This document shows, piece after piece, positions 37,691 through 48,080 of a DNA stretch of 64,000 nucleotides. The translations under genes and the position numbers were made by a program. The stretch is from Sphagnum compactum (Eukaryota; Bryophyta; Sphagnopsida; Sphagnales): the NCBI GenBank assembly GCA_965153455.1, contig OZ234499.1, forward strand, positions 10,474,271-10,538,270. The letters run 5' to 3'. The notes beneath the pieces are model-generated. The model was not told the DNA's origin. It was given only the letters and a program-made list of their open reading frames with translations, and did no database searches. The first letter of the stretch is position 1. Every line of letters begins with the position of its first letter.

Positions 37691-40600
37691 CAGTTGAAAA
37701 AGTGGTAACACTTGGGCCAACGGCACAGACCAAATAAATATGTTTTTAAGTTTTGATTTGGGTTACAAGTTCAAATTTACATATTTAGTTACATCTAATT
37801 TATTTTTATATTTTAATTAAATTGTTTTTATGTATCCAAATGTCAAAACATTACACTAATTTGAATATTTTGATTTGAGAAATGGAGGTTGTATAAATAT
37901 TTGTGAGAATTTATATGTTGTCATGATATATTGCAAAGTGCATAAATACTCTAAAAATGATTAAAATAGTTGCAAATTTTAATGAAGTATTTATTCATAT
38001 ATTGAATATGAGTTGATTGTACCATTTCAATTACAATTGAAAGTTTTGACTCATGTGATTTCACAAAAACCATCTAGAGAAGTTTTTCATTCAAATGAGC
38101 AAAGTGTGTTGAAAAAAAATATTTTGTTGAAAAATTACTTTCATTTGAAGATAACAAGAATTGTATTGGAGGCCTTTGTATTAAAATTCATTTTATATGT
38201 TTATCAAAATGCTATATGAAATCAAAACTGCCCCCAAAATATACCCAAAAATAGTCCAATTTTTTTGCCTAAAAGGTCCCCCCCCCCCCCCCACCCCCTC
38301 GTAATGTGCTTTCACCTTGCATTTCCTGATTCAATGAGAGGTCTTTTTGCTATTGCATTTCCCAATCCAAGTATGTTTGATACTTATACTATCGCATTTT
38401 CTGATCCAAGAACATTGCTTGGAACTTCTTTTGCTATAACTCCTTGTCTAGCGAACCTACCAATTGTTGATTATGCTTTTGATGTTATTCGAGATTTTAC
38501 TCTTTGTCAAGTTGATGATGATTTTTGGAATAACCTTTCAATGCTGAGATGCCAAAGCATACACATTGTTTGGAAACCATTCACGGTTGGCAAGCAATTG
38601 ATGGTATCAATGCCAACATTATGTTGGGCCATGTTTTTTCTCATTTGCAAAACTACCCATTTACAATTAATCTAATCACCAATCCAAGGTCTATTGTTGG
38701 TTTGTCTACAAATTTAGTCTAAACTTAAGAATATTGCTTCTTATTTACTTTTTATTTTGTTTGATTTTGACAATTTTTTTTCCAATTTTCATAATTCTTT
38801 GAAACTTACTTGATTTTTTAAAGTTAAAGATGGAGGTTCATACAAGATGGAATTCAATGATTTGGATTTGGAACATGTAGCTACAATGGAAATTTGGTAA
38901 GGGAATTTTTATTTTTTAAAAAGTTTTGTATTTGGGAATTGTTTCAATAAATTTTTTCAATTTCCTTTACAACTTCATGAATTCACATTTATTTCTTTAT
39001 TTTTGTATTTCAAATTTCATGATAGGGAGTTTGTAATTATGTTTTGGATTTAGCAACAACACATTTTCAAAAAGGTTTTAATCTTTTATTTTAAATCTAA
39101 TATATCTCAATGATTTTGAAATTGTACATGAAATGTTTGATTTTCATTTTTTTGGTTGCATCTCTTGGAAATTGATTTTTTTTAAAAAAAATTTTGTAGA
39201 GTTTTTCAATGCAAACCTACAACTAAAGAAAATAAATATAATTTGGAAAAAAAATTAAAAATGAAAAAGAAAACAAGGTCTTTCGAAACTTAAAAGATCC
39301 CAATATAGGTTATATTAGGGTTTCGAGCCTAGTATAACTTGTATTAAAAACTTTTGACTTTTGAAATATCCTAGTTAAAGAAGGGGTTTGAAAAATGGGA
39401 ATAATCATGTGGGTGAACATTCTAAATTAACACTAATTTTTTTTTCTAAAACTTTATGGAGGGAAAATCCAAGGGGGGGCATTTAATGTAAAGTTTGGGT
39501 TCTATGTGCATCAAACGACCATTTTTAGAAGGGGTATTAGATAATTTTCCAACCTATTTATATCACCCTACTATTATTTAATTTCCTAATATATATATAT
39601 TAAAGCCACCTTATATTAATCATAATTCGTTATTTCAAATTATTACTTACCTTTTATCATAATTAAATTAAATATTTGAATAAAATAGTTAAGTTTGTTT
39701 GTTGTGTTTTATATGTTTTAGGTGCTTGATGGTGATGGTCGAAAATGTATTAAAGGATTAAAGGTGCTTGGTTTGTTGTCCATTTTTCATGTGTGTTGTG
39801 GATTTTGGTTTTTATTTGTTTTGAAGTTTTTATCTTGAAGACAAGAATTGTGGCTGGAGGCTAATGATTAGCACTAAAGATATGCAATGGTGGGAGTTAT
39901 GTTTAGAAAATGGAGTTTAAGAAGGTGGATGTGGGGAAATGGACACCATTCAACATTGGAGAAAAGCTAAATGTCTTGTTGAATTTTTTGAAGGTGTAAA
40001 TATGTAATTGCTACAAACCTTAAGGAAGTCATTACTTGTATATTTTAAGAAGCACTTGAGGTAAAAGGGTGTTTTTTAGTTTGCTATAAAATAATGACAT
40101 ATTTTGAATATATTCTAGGTATATCTTTTTTATAATGAATTATAGGCACCTTATTTACATTTAAGTAAATTGTTATTATTATTTTTCTGAGCAATGGGTT
40201 TTGTGTAAAGATGTGAAGTGAATGAAATGCTTGAAAGGATGAACCTTTTGACGAGAAATCAAAAGGATATTTTGGACATTCGAGGTGGGTATCAATGTTC
40301 AAAACTAGAATTGTTGATCCATAATTTGTATGAAAGAATTCCAAAAGGGCTTTAATCCTTGACTCCACTTTGCTTTGCATATAATACATTTTGAACAATG
40401 TTTTAGACTAAAAACAAAAACTTTGTTGATATAACTTAAGTGTTTTAATCATTAATATGGATTTCCATCAATTTCAATTTTCTATGTTTGTTCTATAGTT
40501 GTGGAGTTGAAATTTTCACATTCCTTCCTTTTTCGCTACAATTCAACATTAGGTATAAGCAAAAAGGTTAAATTGAAAAATTTAAAACCATTGTGTGTGA

Positions 40601-42608
40601 TGTAACTACAACATCAATACTAGTTCAAAACATGGCCCTCCCTAACAATTCGGAGAGGAAGTTATTAGTAACACATTTGCTTTTACTTTAATGATAGTGT
40701 GTGACCATCATGAGGTGCATGGTCAATTTTATTACATTTGTGGATGGTAGTATGTGCATGGTTGTGGTCATCATTTGCATTTGGCCCTTGACCTCAATTG
40801 TATGATATGCATTGAGACAAACCATATACTTTAATCAGCCCATGTTTCAAACCAATAATTGACAAACATAATTTGACATTTTGATTTTTTAGACATATGA
40901 TGTGTTGACATATGTAAATATGCGATTAGTTCATTTTGAAATAGTGTGTTCTCACATCACATACAACTAATTACGATATTGTAAATTTTACTGGTTAGTT
41001 AATTTAGATATACATCACTACAACACGTATTAACATTGTAAATCACTCTATCAATAGGTCTACTTAAGTAAAACACTCCATTGAACAACTCCAATTGCAT
41101 GTGTATACACATAAATTGATTTTCATATGAAAATACCTAGTGGGTGAATTCACAATATAATGACCAACACTTGTTCACTTGGTTATTTAATTTCCTTAGG
41201 ATAAGGTCTCCTTTGATAAGCTTTTGGAGGGATTTTTTGAATGGACAAACTTTTTGAAATGGGTAGGGGAATAATCAATCCTAGAAACTTCTAAGTATGA
41301 GTGAAAAAAGATAGACCAATTTGAAATTGACTTAGGTAAACATGGCACCACAAAACAATCATCTTCTTCATTTTTGTTTTAACACAAGTTGTTCATTTTT
41401 TCGCCTTGCAATTTTATAACTCATTAATGTTGTGACTTCTGACTTCTATTGTTAAGTTTAAGTTTCACGTTAGGTTGCTTTAGTTTTATTAGTTTGAAGT
41501 AGCAACTAATACGATAACAAAGTGATGAAGGAAAAAACAAAAACTTTCCATCTCATGATTTGCTAATGAAAATCATGTGAAAATGATTTTTCCATGGGTT
41601 TATACGTTTTGCACACAAATTCTAATTTTATTTTACTTATGCATGCACATGAATGATGCATGTATAAATAAATTGATATATTTTCATTTGGCCCTTTTTG
41701 CACCCCAAGAAGACAAGTGTCTATTCCACATGCCTTGGATATTAGTGTATATTTAAGTTCTATAGTAATATTATAACCCTTGTCTATACATAGGCATGGT
41801 CTTTAAAATACTGGGCTCGTTGTGGTACTATGGCAAGTTCAACATTTCAGTGTTGGATAATTTGTTTGATTTTGAAGATTCCATGCCCTAAACTAGAATA
41901 TTCCAAAATATTTCAAAAGCTTGTTTATTTTTCTTCACATAATTTTGTTCTCTGAAAAAGTCATTTTTTTGAAAATTTCAACATTTATGAAAATAATATA
42001 ATTAGTGTCCAAGCTGCCATCATACTACTCTACAACTTTTGTTCGACTTTGGGGGGCGGGGGGGAGGGGAGAGAGATAGAGCTTTGGCTTTGATTAATCA
42101 TGTGAACATGTTTCGAAACTAGAATAGGTACTCTTTCTTCCCTATTATTTGGTTCATTACATGCACCGCTACATGCTATAAAGAAATAGTCTTGGATATT
42201 GACTAGGTACTCAAGTCATGGGAGTTTTGGGGCCTTCAAATATTTGAAGGCCTATTTTAGAGTCGACCTATTTTTGATCCATATGGCTGCTAAACATGTT
42301 TGGGAAAAATCTTTGGCTAAGTATCTCAAATGCATAATAATTTTTGTTCCATGAGTTTATAAAACACCAAATCTTAGTAACACTTACCAATCAAATATTG
42401 GTATTCCATATCACCTTTGGAGTTTCTAACATGTAGACCCACAAAACAATTGTTCATACATGGCTACTTTCAACCTAGCCAAGGGTTCTAGATCTTGGGG
42501 CCCTTACAATTTGTATGATCCTTCCTTGTATTCCCCACCTTTTTAATGCAAAACCCAAACTATCTTCCTAGTGTTGTGGCAAGGCACATTATAAAGCACA
42601 ATAGTCCG

Positions 42609-42630
42609 CCCACTTTCTCCGTAAAGTGGG
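42609..42630. repeat. Short perfect hairpin
   Basis: CCCACTTT and AAAGTGGG form an 8-bp stem around the loop CTCCGT, in a GC-richer patch. There is no following T run and no gene just upstream, so a terminator or RNA role is not supported. Confidence 0.5.
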
Positions 42631-43045
42631 AGAACATTTTGTTTTTAAAAATGGTTCCTATCTAGCAGGTATCACGGAATTGTTTAAAAAAAAGCTTAAA
42701 ATAAATAGACAAAGCTTTATGACAATAAATAAGGCCTTGGGGGAAGGCATTAATAAAACTGGGAATGTATTTGAGTCTGCATCATAGGAGACCCTTATTT
42801 TGGTAATGCCCTCCCCCTAGGACCTAAACCCTAAACCCTTACCTACCACTTAAATCTGCCTCATCCAAATCTTGGAGACAAGTAAGGTCATGTGCAAGGG
42901 AGGTAACCGTCCCCAAGATTCTAGGCCAAGGCACTTGGGCCTCACCACTCTATGAGGAGCATCATGTTACTATTCATCAATGATGTCTTCATCCTCCAAG
43001 AAGTTTCACATTGGCCAACCTAGTTGAATATCATGTATAGGAGAT

Positions 43046-43145
43046 GGGCCTGAGTGCAGGCCCTTCCGTGATTTGAGATCTGTGCCCAAGGCCGGTAGGC
43101 CGAGGTAAGAGGTCGAAAATCATGGAAGGGCATGTACTCAGGTCC
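43046..43145. repeat. Inverted repeat with 27-bp arms
   Basis: Arms 43046-43072 and 43119-43145 pair at most positions (shared core CCTGAGT and GCCCTTCC), enclosing about 46 bases that themselves contain GGCCGGTAGGCC. The local GC content is well above the surroundings, suggesting part of a transposable element. Confidence 0.6.
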
Positions 43146-43390
43146 TTTTCCTCCATAAAGAAGAGCTGAGATTTTTCCACTTTTTAGAAATAATGCTGGC
43201 TGGTACCTTCCGCTGGTCAGAAGATCCTAGTTTAGTATCGCGGGTACCTTCCACCACACAAGAGCCCCCCATCCCCCTTGCTGAAAACAGGTTTCTTCAT
43301 GGGGAGGAGCTGACAATGTAAAGGAAAAATCCAGGCAGTGCTTTACCCACCATCCAATATATCTTTATCCTCTAAATAGTTGCCAAGTTA

Positions 43391-43484
43391 GCCATCTTGG
43401 AAGTTTCTTGGACGATTTCCTCCCCCCCCCCCCTCTCGCCATCTTCGAAGTTCCTTGGACGATTGCCTCCCCCCCCCCCCTCTC
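43391..43484. repeat. 47-bp tandem duplication with poly-C
   Basis: Two adjacent 47-bp units, 43391-43437 and 43438-43484, each run from GCCATCTT through TTGGACGATT to a poly-C run and CTCTC. They differ at only a few bases, so this is a fairly recent duplication. Open frames read through it on both strands are low-complexity and are not called as genes. Confidence 0.85.
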
Positions 43485-43594
43485 CCTCCGCCACTTTTGT
43501 TAAAATGTGGACCAAGTGCAACGAATGAACTATCTAAGGGAGTTTTAATTTGTAATAATTTTTTTTTCAAATACATGGTACCTAGTCACCCCGG

Positions 43595-43985
43595 AGCCCA
43601 GAGTGAACCAGCACCCACTATCACACCATCCACTGAATGAATGTTATAACTCAGTTGTGGATGAACCTCAACTAAGTTAATATCTGCTTTCATCTGGGTA
43701 ACCCATTCTCTAAGAACTAGGTCCTATATATATATATATATATATATGCAAATATGTGATTACTAAGTAGGTAGAAACTTTATACATAGGTAAGGGCTGT
43801 TTTTAGTACCTACCTACTAAGAACTTACAAGCTGATTGTTAATAGGTAGGTAGTCAAAAGAAACAACTGAGCTAACTAACCACCATGGTTAAGTCGGGAA
43901 CTGGAATCCAACAGAAAACTGTTTCTTGACCACTTATCATCCATCCTTCATGGTGTACTGGTGGGTGCTGGTTCACCCTGGCCCT
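43595..43985. mobile_element. Foldback (MITE-like) element upstream of the reductase gene
   Basis: Terminal arms of about 45 bp (43598-43645 and 43937-43981) are inverted copies with the perfect core GTGAACCAGCACCCAC. Inner segments also pair: ACTCAGTTGT on the left with ACAACTGAG on the right, and a TAAGTAGGTAG block with CTACCTACTAA near the centre. The middle carries a TA microsatellite (43725-43747). No open frame spans it. A clear target duplication was not found. Confidence 0.65.
43725..43747. repeat. (TA)n microsatellite
   Basis: Eleven or so TA units inside the foldback element. Confidence 0.85.
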
Positions 43986-43989
43986 AGCC

Positions 43990-44769
43990 CATACTACTTC
44001 CCTTGCCAATAAAAAGGAGGTGAGGGTTTAAGGAACAGACTACTACTCCCAAGCACACTTGAGTCTTTGTTGCCCCTTCAATTCCATTGCAAGAGCTCCA
44101 GGTCCTTCATTACCCATTACTCTAATTTTTCTTCACATTATTGTTGTTGTTGTTGTTGTTACTTACTTACTTGCACCTCCCTTTTTCCTTTCTTTTCTCA
44201 AGTCACCATTTTTGTGTGTTTCTTTGTTATCATGTGTCTTCTTCATGCATCATGCATGCTTGGCTTCCAAAGAGCATTCAATCAAGGAAAGGGGTCTTCA
44301 TAACATTGTGAAAGATTTGCAATTTTTGTAATTGTTTGCTCCATTGAATGTTCTATAATGATTTGTACTTGATGTTGGGTATTGTCTTTTCTTGTTCCTC
44401 ATCTCTAAATCTTGAGACTTGACCTCCCTGAAAGTTGAGGTGTTGGGGCATTGTCCTTTTGTGAAAAGATTGCAACTACTCCTCTTTGGGTGTAGATACT
44501 TAGAATCGATACTTAGAAAGAGATGGATTGGTGCACTTATGAAAGTAGAATGAAAGGAGTAATTGTTTGGGTTGTTGTTGTTGTTGTTGTTGATGCATTT
44601 GCAATTTGGATCGATTGACTGTGGGTACTGTATTATCAAATCTATTTTCTGATGCACAATCTTTGTGGGAATGTAAATTGCTTTGATAATACGTTTACAA
44701 GATTGAATTGCTGTTGTATTTCAGTTCCTCCAAGTTTTTCAATACTGTTATTGGGAGCAACTAGCCAAA
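43990..44769 (+). promoter_or_regulatory. Promoter and leader of the reductase gene
   Basis: Between the foldback element and the ATG at 44770. It contains TTG trinucleotide tracts at about 44141-44160 and 44571-44592. An acceptor-like TTGTATTTCAG ending at 44724 suggests a leader intron whose donor cannot be placed. No strong TATA box is seen; AATAAAAAGG near 44009 is the best candidate. Short open frames here overlap on both strands and are not called. Confidence 0.4.
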
Positions 44770-46571
44770 ATGGGGAAGAGCAAGATTTTGGTGCTTGGAG
44801 CAACTGGATACATTGGGAAGTTTATTGCTAAGGCAAGTGCTCGATTGGGACATCCCACTTTTGTTTTGGTTCGACCAGATACAACTGCAGTTCCCAATTC
44901 TGAAAGGAAGGTGCTGCTTGACTCCTTTACAGCAGCTGGCATCACCATCTTGCATGTAAGTCAGTCCATCAATGGTTCTTGTATTCATTTGTTTCCATTG
45001 TGAACTTGATCAAACATTGCATGACTCCATTTTGGTCTCACTTGGTATTCCTTGCATTTGTCACATATCTTCTTCACCAACCCTAAACACCATGTTACAG
45101 GGGGATATTGGAGACCATGAAAGCATTCTTGCAGCATTGAAGCAAGTGGATGTGGTGATCTCTGCACTTTCAGCGACAGTAATAGCAGACCAACTCAAGC
45201 TTATTGATGCAATAAAGGAAGTTGGACACATCAAGGTAATGTGCCTACTCATGCCCTTCCATATTTTTCCAATAGAAGGGGTGGGTAAGGGTCCAAATTG
45301 GGGAGGTTGTAGCTAACATAATGCTGTAAAATATTCACATAAAGAATTTATAACTTGATGTTTTTGGACACCCTCCAAGACAATGAACAATCTATACTCC
45401 AAATCTCCAAATAGATGTATGCATTCTTTTCCAAGGTTTTAATTGATTTCAGAATGCCATTTCGAGAGTTTTTATGTGTTCATATTGTCTTGTGTGGGGG
45501 ATGGGGCAGAGATTCCTACCTTCTGAGTTTGGGATTGATGCTGAGAGAACTACAGATATACCTGCTGTGAAGGCTGTCTTCAAACCCAAGGTCGAAATTC
45601 GCACTGCTTTAAGAGAGTCAGGGATCCCCTACACATTTATAAATTCCAACAGTTTTGCTGGATATTTCATCCCCACATTAGTGCAAGAGGGTCTGAAGGC
45701 ACCCCCGAGAGATAAGATCACCATTTTGGGTGATGGGAATGTAAAAGGTAAATTATTAGTGTACATGTAAGATGCAAATCTTCTCCTAGGCTACTTGGAG
45801 ATCTTGATTATACGAGTTTTGCTTGTAGTATCTTTGTTGCTAAACAACATTTATAGCACTAGAAAATGTGTATATGAGAAAATTTATATGGCATGTATAA
45901 TCTCAAGGTGACATTGAGTTTTGATTTTTTGCATTATTTTTGGAAATTTATCATATGTATTTTTAATGCTCTACATTTCTTTTGGGGGGGAGGGGGTTCA
46001 AAACAGCAATTTATGTGGATGAGGATGACATTGCCACAATTACTATCAAATCAGTTGATGATCCTCGCACCTTGAACAAACAGCTTGTGATTCGTCCACC
46101 CACCAATGTTTTGAGTTTCAATGAGGTCGTTGAGATATGGGAAAAGAAAATTGGTCACACACTTGAGAAAAGTTATGTACCTGAGTCTACATTGCGAAAG
46201 CAATTGGAGGGTGAGGAATTCTAATCCTTTTGTTCATCATTTATGTACCAATGAGGCCATTTGTTGTGAGAGAACAAATTTTTACAAGTTGAAAGTTATA
46301 CTTGAAAGCCTCTTACTTCAATTTCATCACATGCATGAATAAATAGGGTTGTGGTTTGGTTTGATGATGCTCAAATTTAATAGGGATTTGGTTTGATTTG
46401 TATGATGCAGAACTCCCTTTCCCAAAATTCATCTATCCTGCTATCTTATACTCCATCTTTGTGGCGGGAGATGAGTTATTTGAGTTGGGACCGGAGGATG
46501 CACAAGCAGTTGAATTGTACCCAGATTTTGAGTACAAAACAGTTTCTTCTCTTCTTGACAAATTTGTATAG
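44770..46571 (+). CDS. Isoflavone reductase/PCBER-like NAD(P)H reductase
   Basis: A cytosolic PIP-family (pinoresinol-lariciresinol, isoflavone and phenylcoumaran benzylic ether) reductase, which transfers hydride from NADPH to phenylpropanoid-derived substrates. Five exons, 44770-44955, 45101-45235, 45510-45747, 46007-46210 and 46411-46571, all with GT-AG borders and matching phases, give 307 aa, the usual family length. Near the N-terminus is GATGYIG, the GxxGxxG dinucleotide-binding loop, then HPTFVLVRPDT, the NADPH-contact strand. RFLPSEFGID and KPKVEIRTALRESGIPYT carry the conserved catalytic lysine. SNSFAGYFIPTL, then LGDGNVKAIYVDEDDIAT, DDPRTLNKQL, EIWEKKIG and a C-terminal ELYPDFEYKTVSSLLDKF follow as in PCBER. 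The substrate cannot be told from sequence alone. The start ATG matches the family N-terminus. The gene appears intact. Confidence 0.95.
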
Positions 46572-48080
46572 GTTTTTACTTGTAAGAACAATTTCATCCC
46601 AGTTGACATTTTTCATGGTGATGAAGGGTTTGAAGAAATGCACCATACATACAGTCTTCAACAATTTGCAATAGGCTACATATTAGCATGAGACTAGTGG
46701 AAAAAATTAGTCAAACATGTTTCTAGTAGTTTATATACCTATGCTAGGCCAAGTGGTGTCTCTTTGTCAATAAGTACTAGTGTAATATGTTGTTATGTAG
46801 AAAATATGATATTATACTGTGTTTGAATTGCTACATTGTCGTGTTACCTTTAATTGTTGTTGTGGAGATTTCTCTGCAACTTCATCGATCTATTATACTG
46901 TGTTTGAATTGCTACATTGCTATGTAGAAAATGTATTTGAATTTGTTTAATCAAATGTTTTTCCATACTTTGTAAAGAGCTGAAAAGTCTTCTTAATATA
47001 AAACTGTAGAAGGCAAACTATGTGGAAGAAATGATATGACACATATAAAATGGAATTTTCTTGGAATCGAGCAATCTATTGGAAATGTAATGACGTTAGA
47101 GGGGTTGATGCATGTGCTATGAAATGGAGAAGGATGGAAGGGTAAAAGGAAAACAATTACAACTAGATGGGGAATGTGAACACTGACAATGAGATGTTAC
47201 AACTATGCAATATAGTTGAGTATAATAAACGTTAGTTGGAGAGTGAAGCATAAATAAGTCCAAATCAATTGCTTGCAATAGTTAATTTCATATCTTATGC
47301 ACCTCATCCATGATTGACATTTTCTCCAATCATAATTGTCACAATTTATGTGTTCCACAATACAAGGAACATTTTGAACTTGCCATGTGTAGTCTAAATG
47401 TTTGCTATAGTGTAGGACATTTCACATCATGAGTGTAGAATGCATAACACTTTGCATGCTAAATCTTTTATATTGATCATCAAAGTGATGTTGGAGTTTC
47501 TCTCACACCCCAATTTTGTGAGTGGCTGGAATTCATAATTGGCTTCATACAATGATGTCTAACCTCTTGAACATCAATGTCAGAAGTGGGATCATGAAAT
47601 AATAACTTTTTTAGAAAAATATCTGATTGTGGAACATGATCTAAAATGAGCAGAATAGTTCTGCATCTCACACCAAACAATGACAATAACCACCAAACAT
47701 TTTTCAAACAGTGTACACAAATAAGATAGTGTGTGATCAGATCAATCATGAACTTATGTCTTTATCTGTTTTTATGGATTAGCCATATTTGATGACTTGG
47801 AAAGCACCCAAATCGTCTTAATGATAAGATCTTATATGTACATAAACCTTCAAGGATTCAAGGATTTAAGGTTGAGTCCTGTGCTTTGGAACCTTTGTCT
47901 TCACAATCTTCTACACACACCTGGGAAGCTGTTTGTAGAATACTGGGTTTGTTGATTCCAAAACCCTGCGAGGATCCAGGTTGTATAACCGACCAAAGGA
48001 AAAAATAAGATTTCTTGCATGGAACCAGTACTTTGAGTACATCAAGGCATGGCCGCAGAACGCTTCTTCTGTGTTTCTCT
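46572..48080. other. Intergenic spacer between convergent genes
   Basis: Tail-to-tail spacer between the reductase (+) and mTERF (-) genes. It should contain both 3' untranslated regions; no exact polyadenylation sites are assigned. It holds the 28-bp direct repeat at 46811-46919. Minus-strand frames at 47480-48103 show no domain and probably lie in the mTERF 3' region. Confidence 0.5.
46811..46919. repeat. 28-bp direct repeat, 81-bp spacing
   Basis: An exact 28-base string starting ATTATACTGTGTTTGAATTG occurs at 46811 and again at 46892. Similar flanks (TATGTAGAAAAT) suggest a duplicated segment in the downstream region of the reductase gene. Confidence 0.8.

Larger units (their letters stand above)
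30010..43040. other. Gene-free AT-rich repeat region
   Basis: Over 13 kb of AT-rich DNA without a supportable gene. It holds dispersed repeats at about 31795-32090 and 37375-37690, a MITE-like copy at about 34522-34765 and a dispersed-repeat copy at about 36770-36900. A minus-strand frame with a zinc-finger-like spacing lies at 34848-35120. A 15-C run sits at 38278-38292. The frame at 38265-38675 starts in that run and shows no domain. A short telomere-like CCTAAACCCTAAACCC lies at 42823-42838. Confidence 0.5.

Noticed and set aside
38265-38675. 136-aa plus-strand frame
   Set aside because: Starts inside or beside a poly-C run, shows no recognisable domain and lies in AT-rich repeat DNA. Possibly a transposon remnant, but not supportable.
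44059-44331. Two overlapping plus-strand frames before the reductase
   Set aside because: Low-complexity Val/Cys runs arise from the TTG microsatellite; most likely leader sequence.
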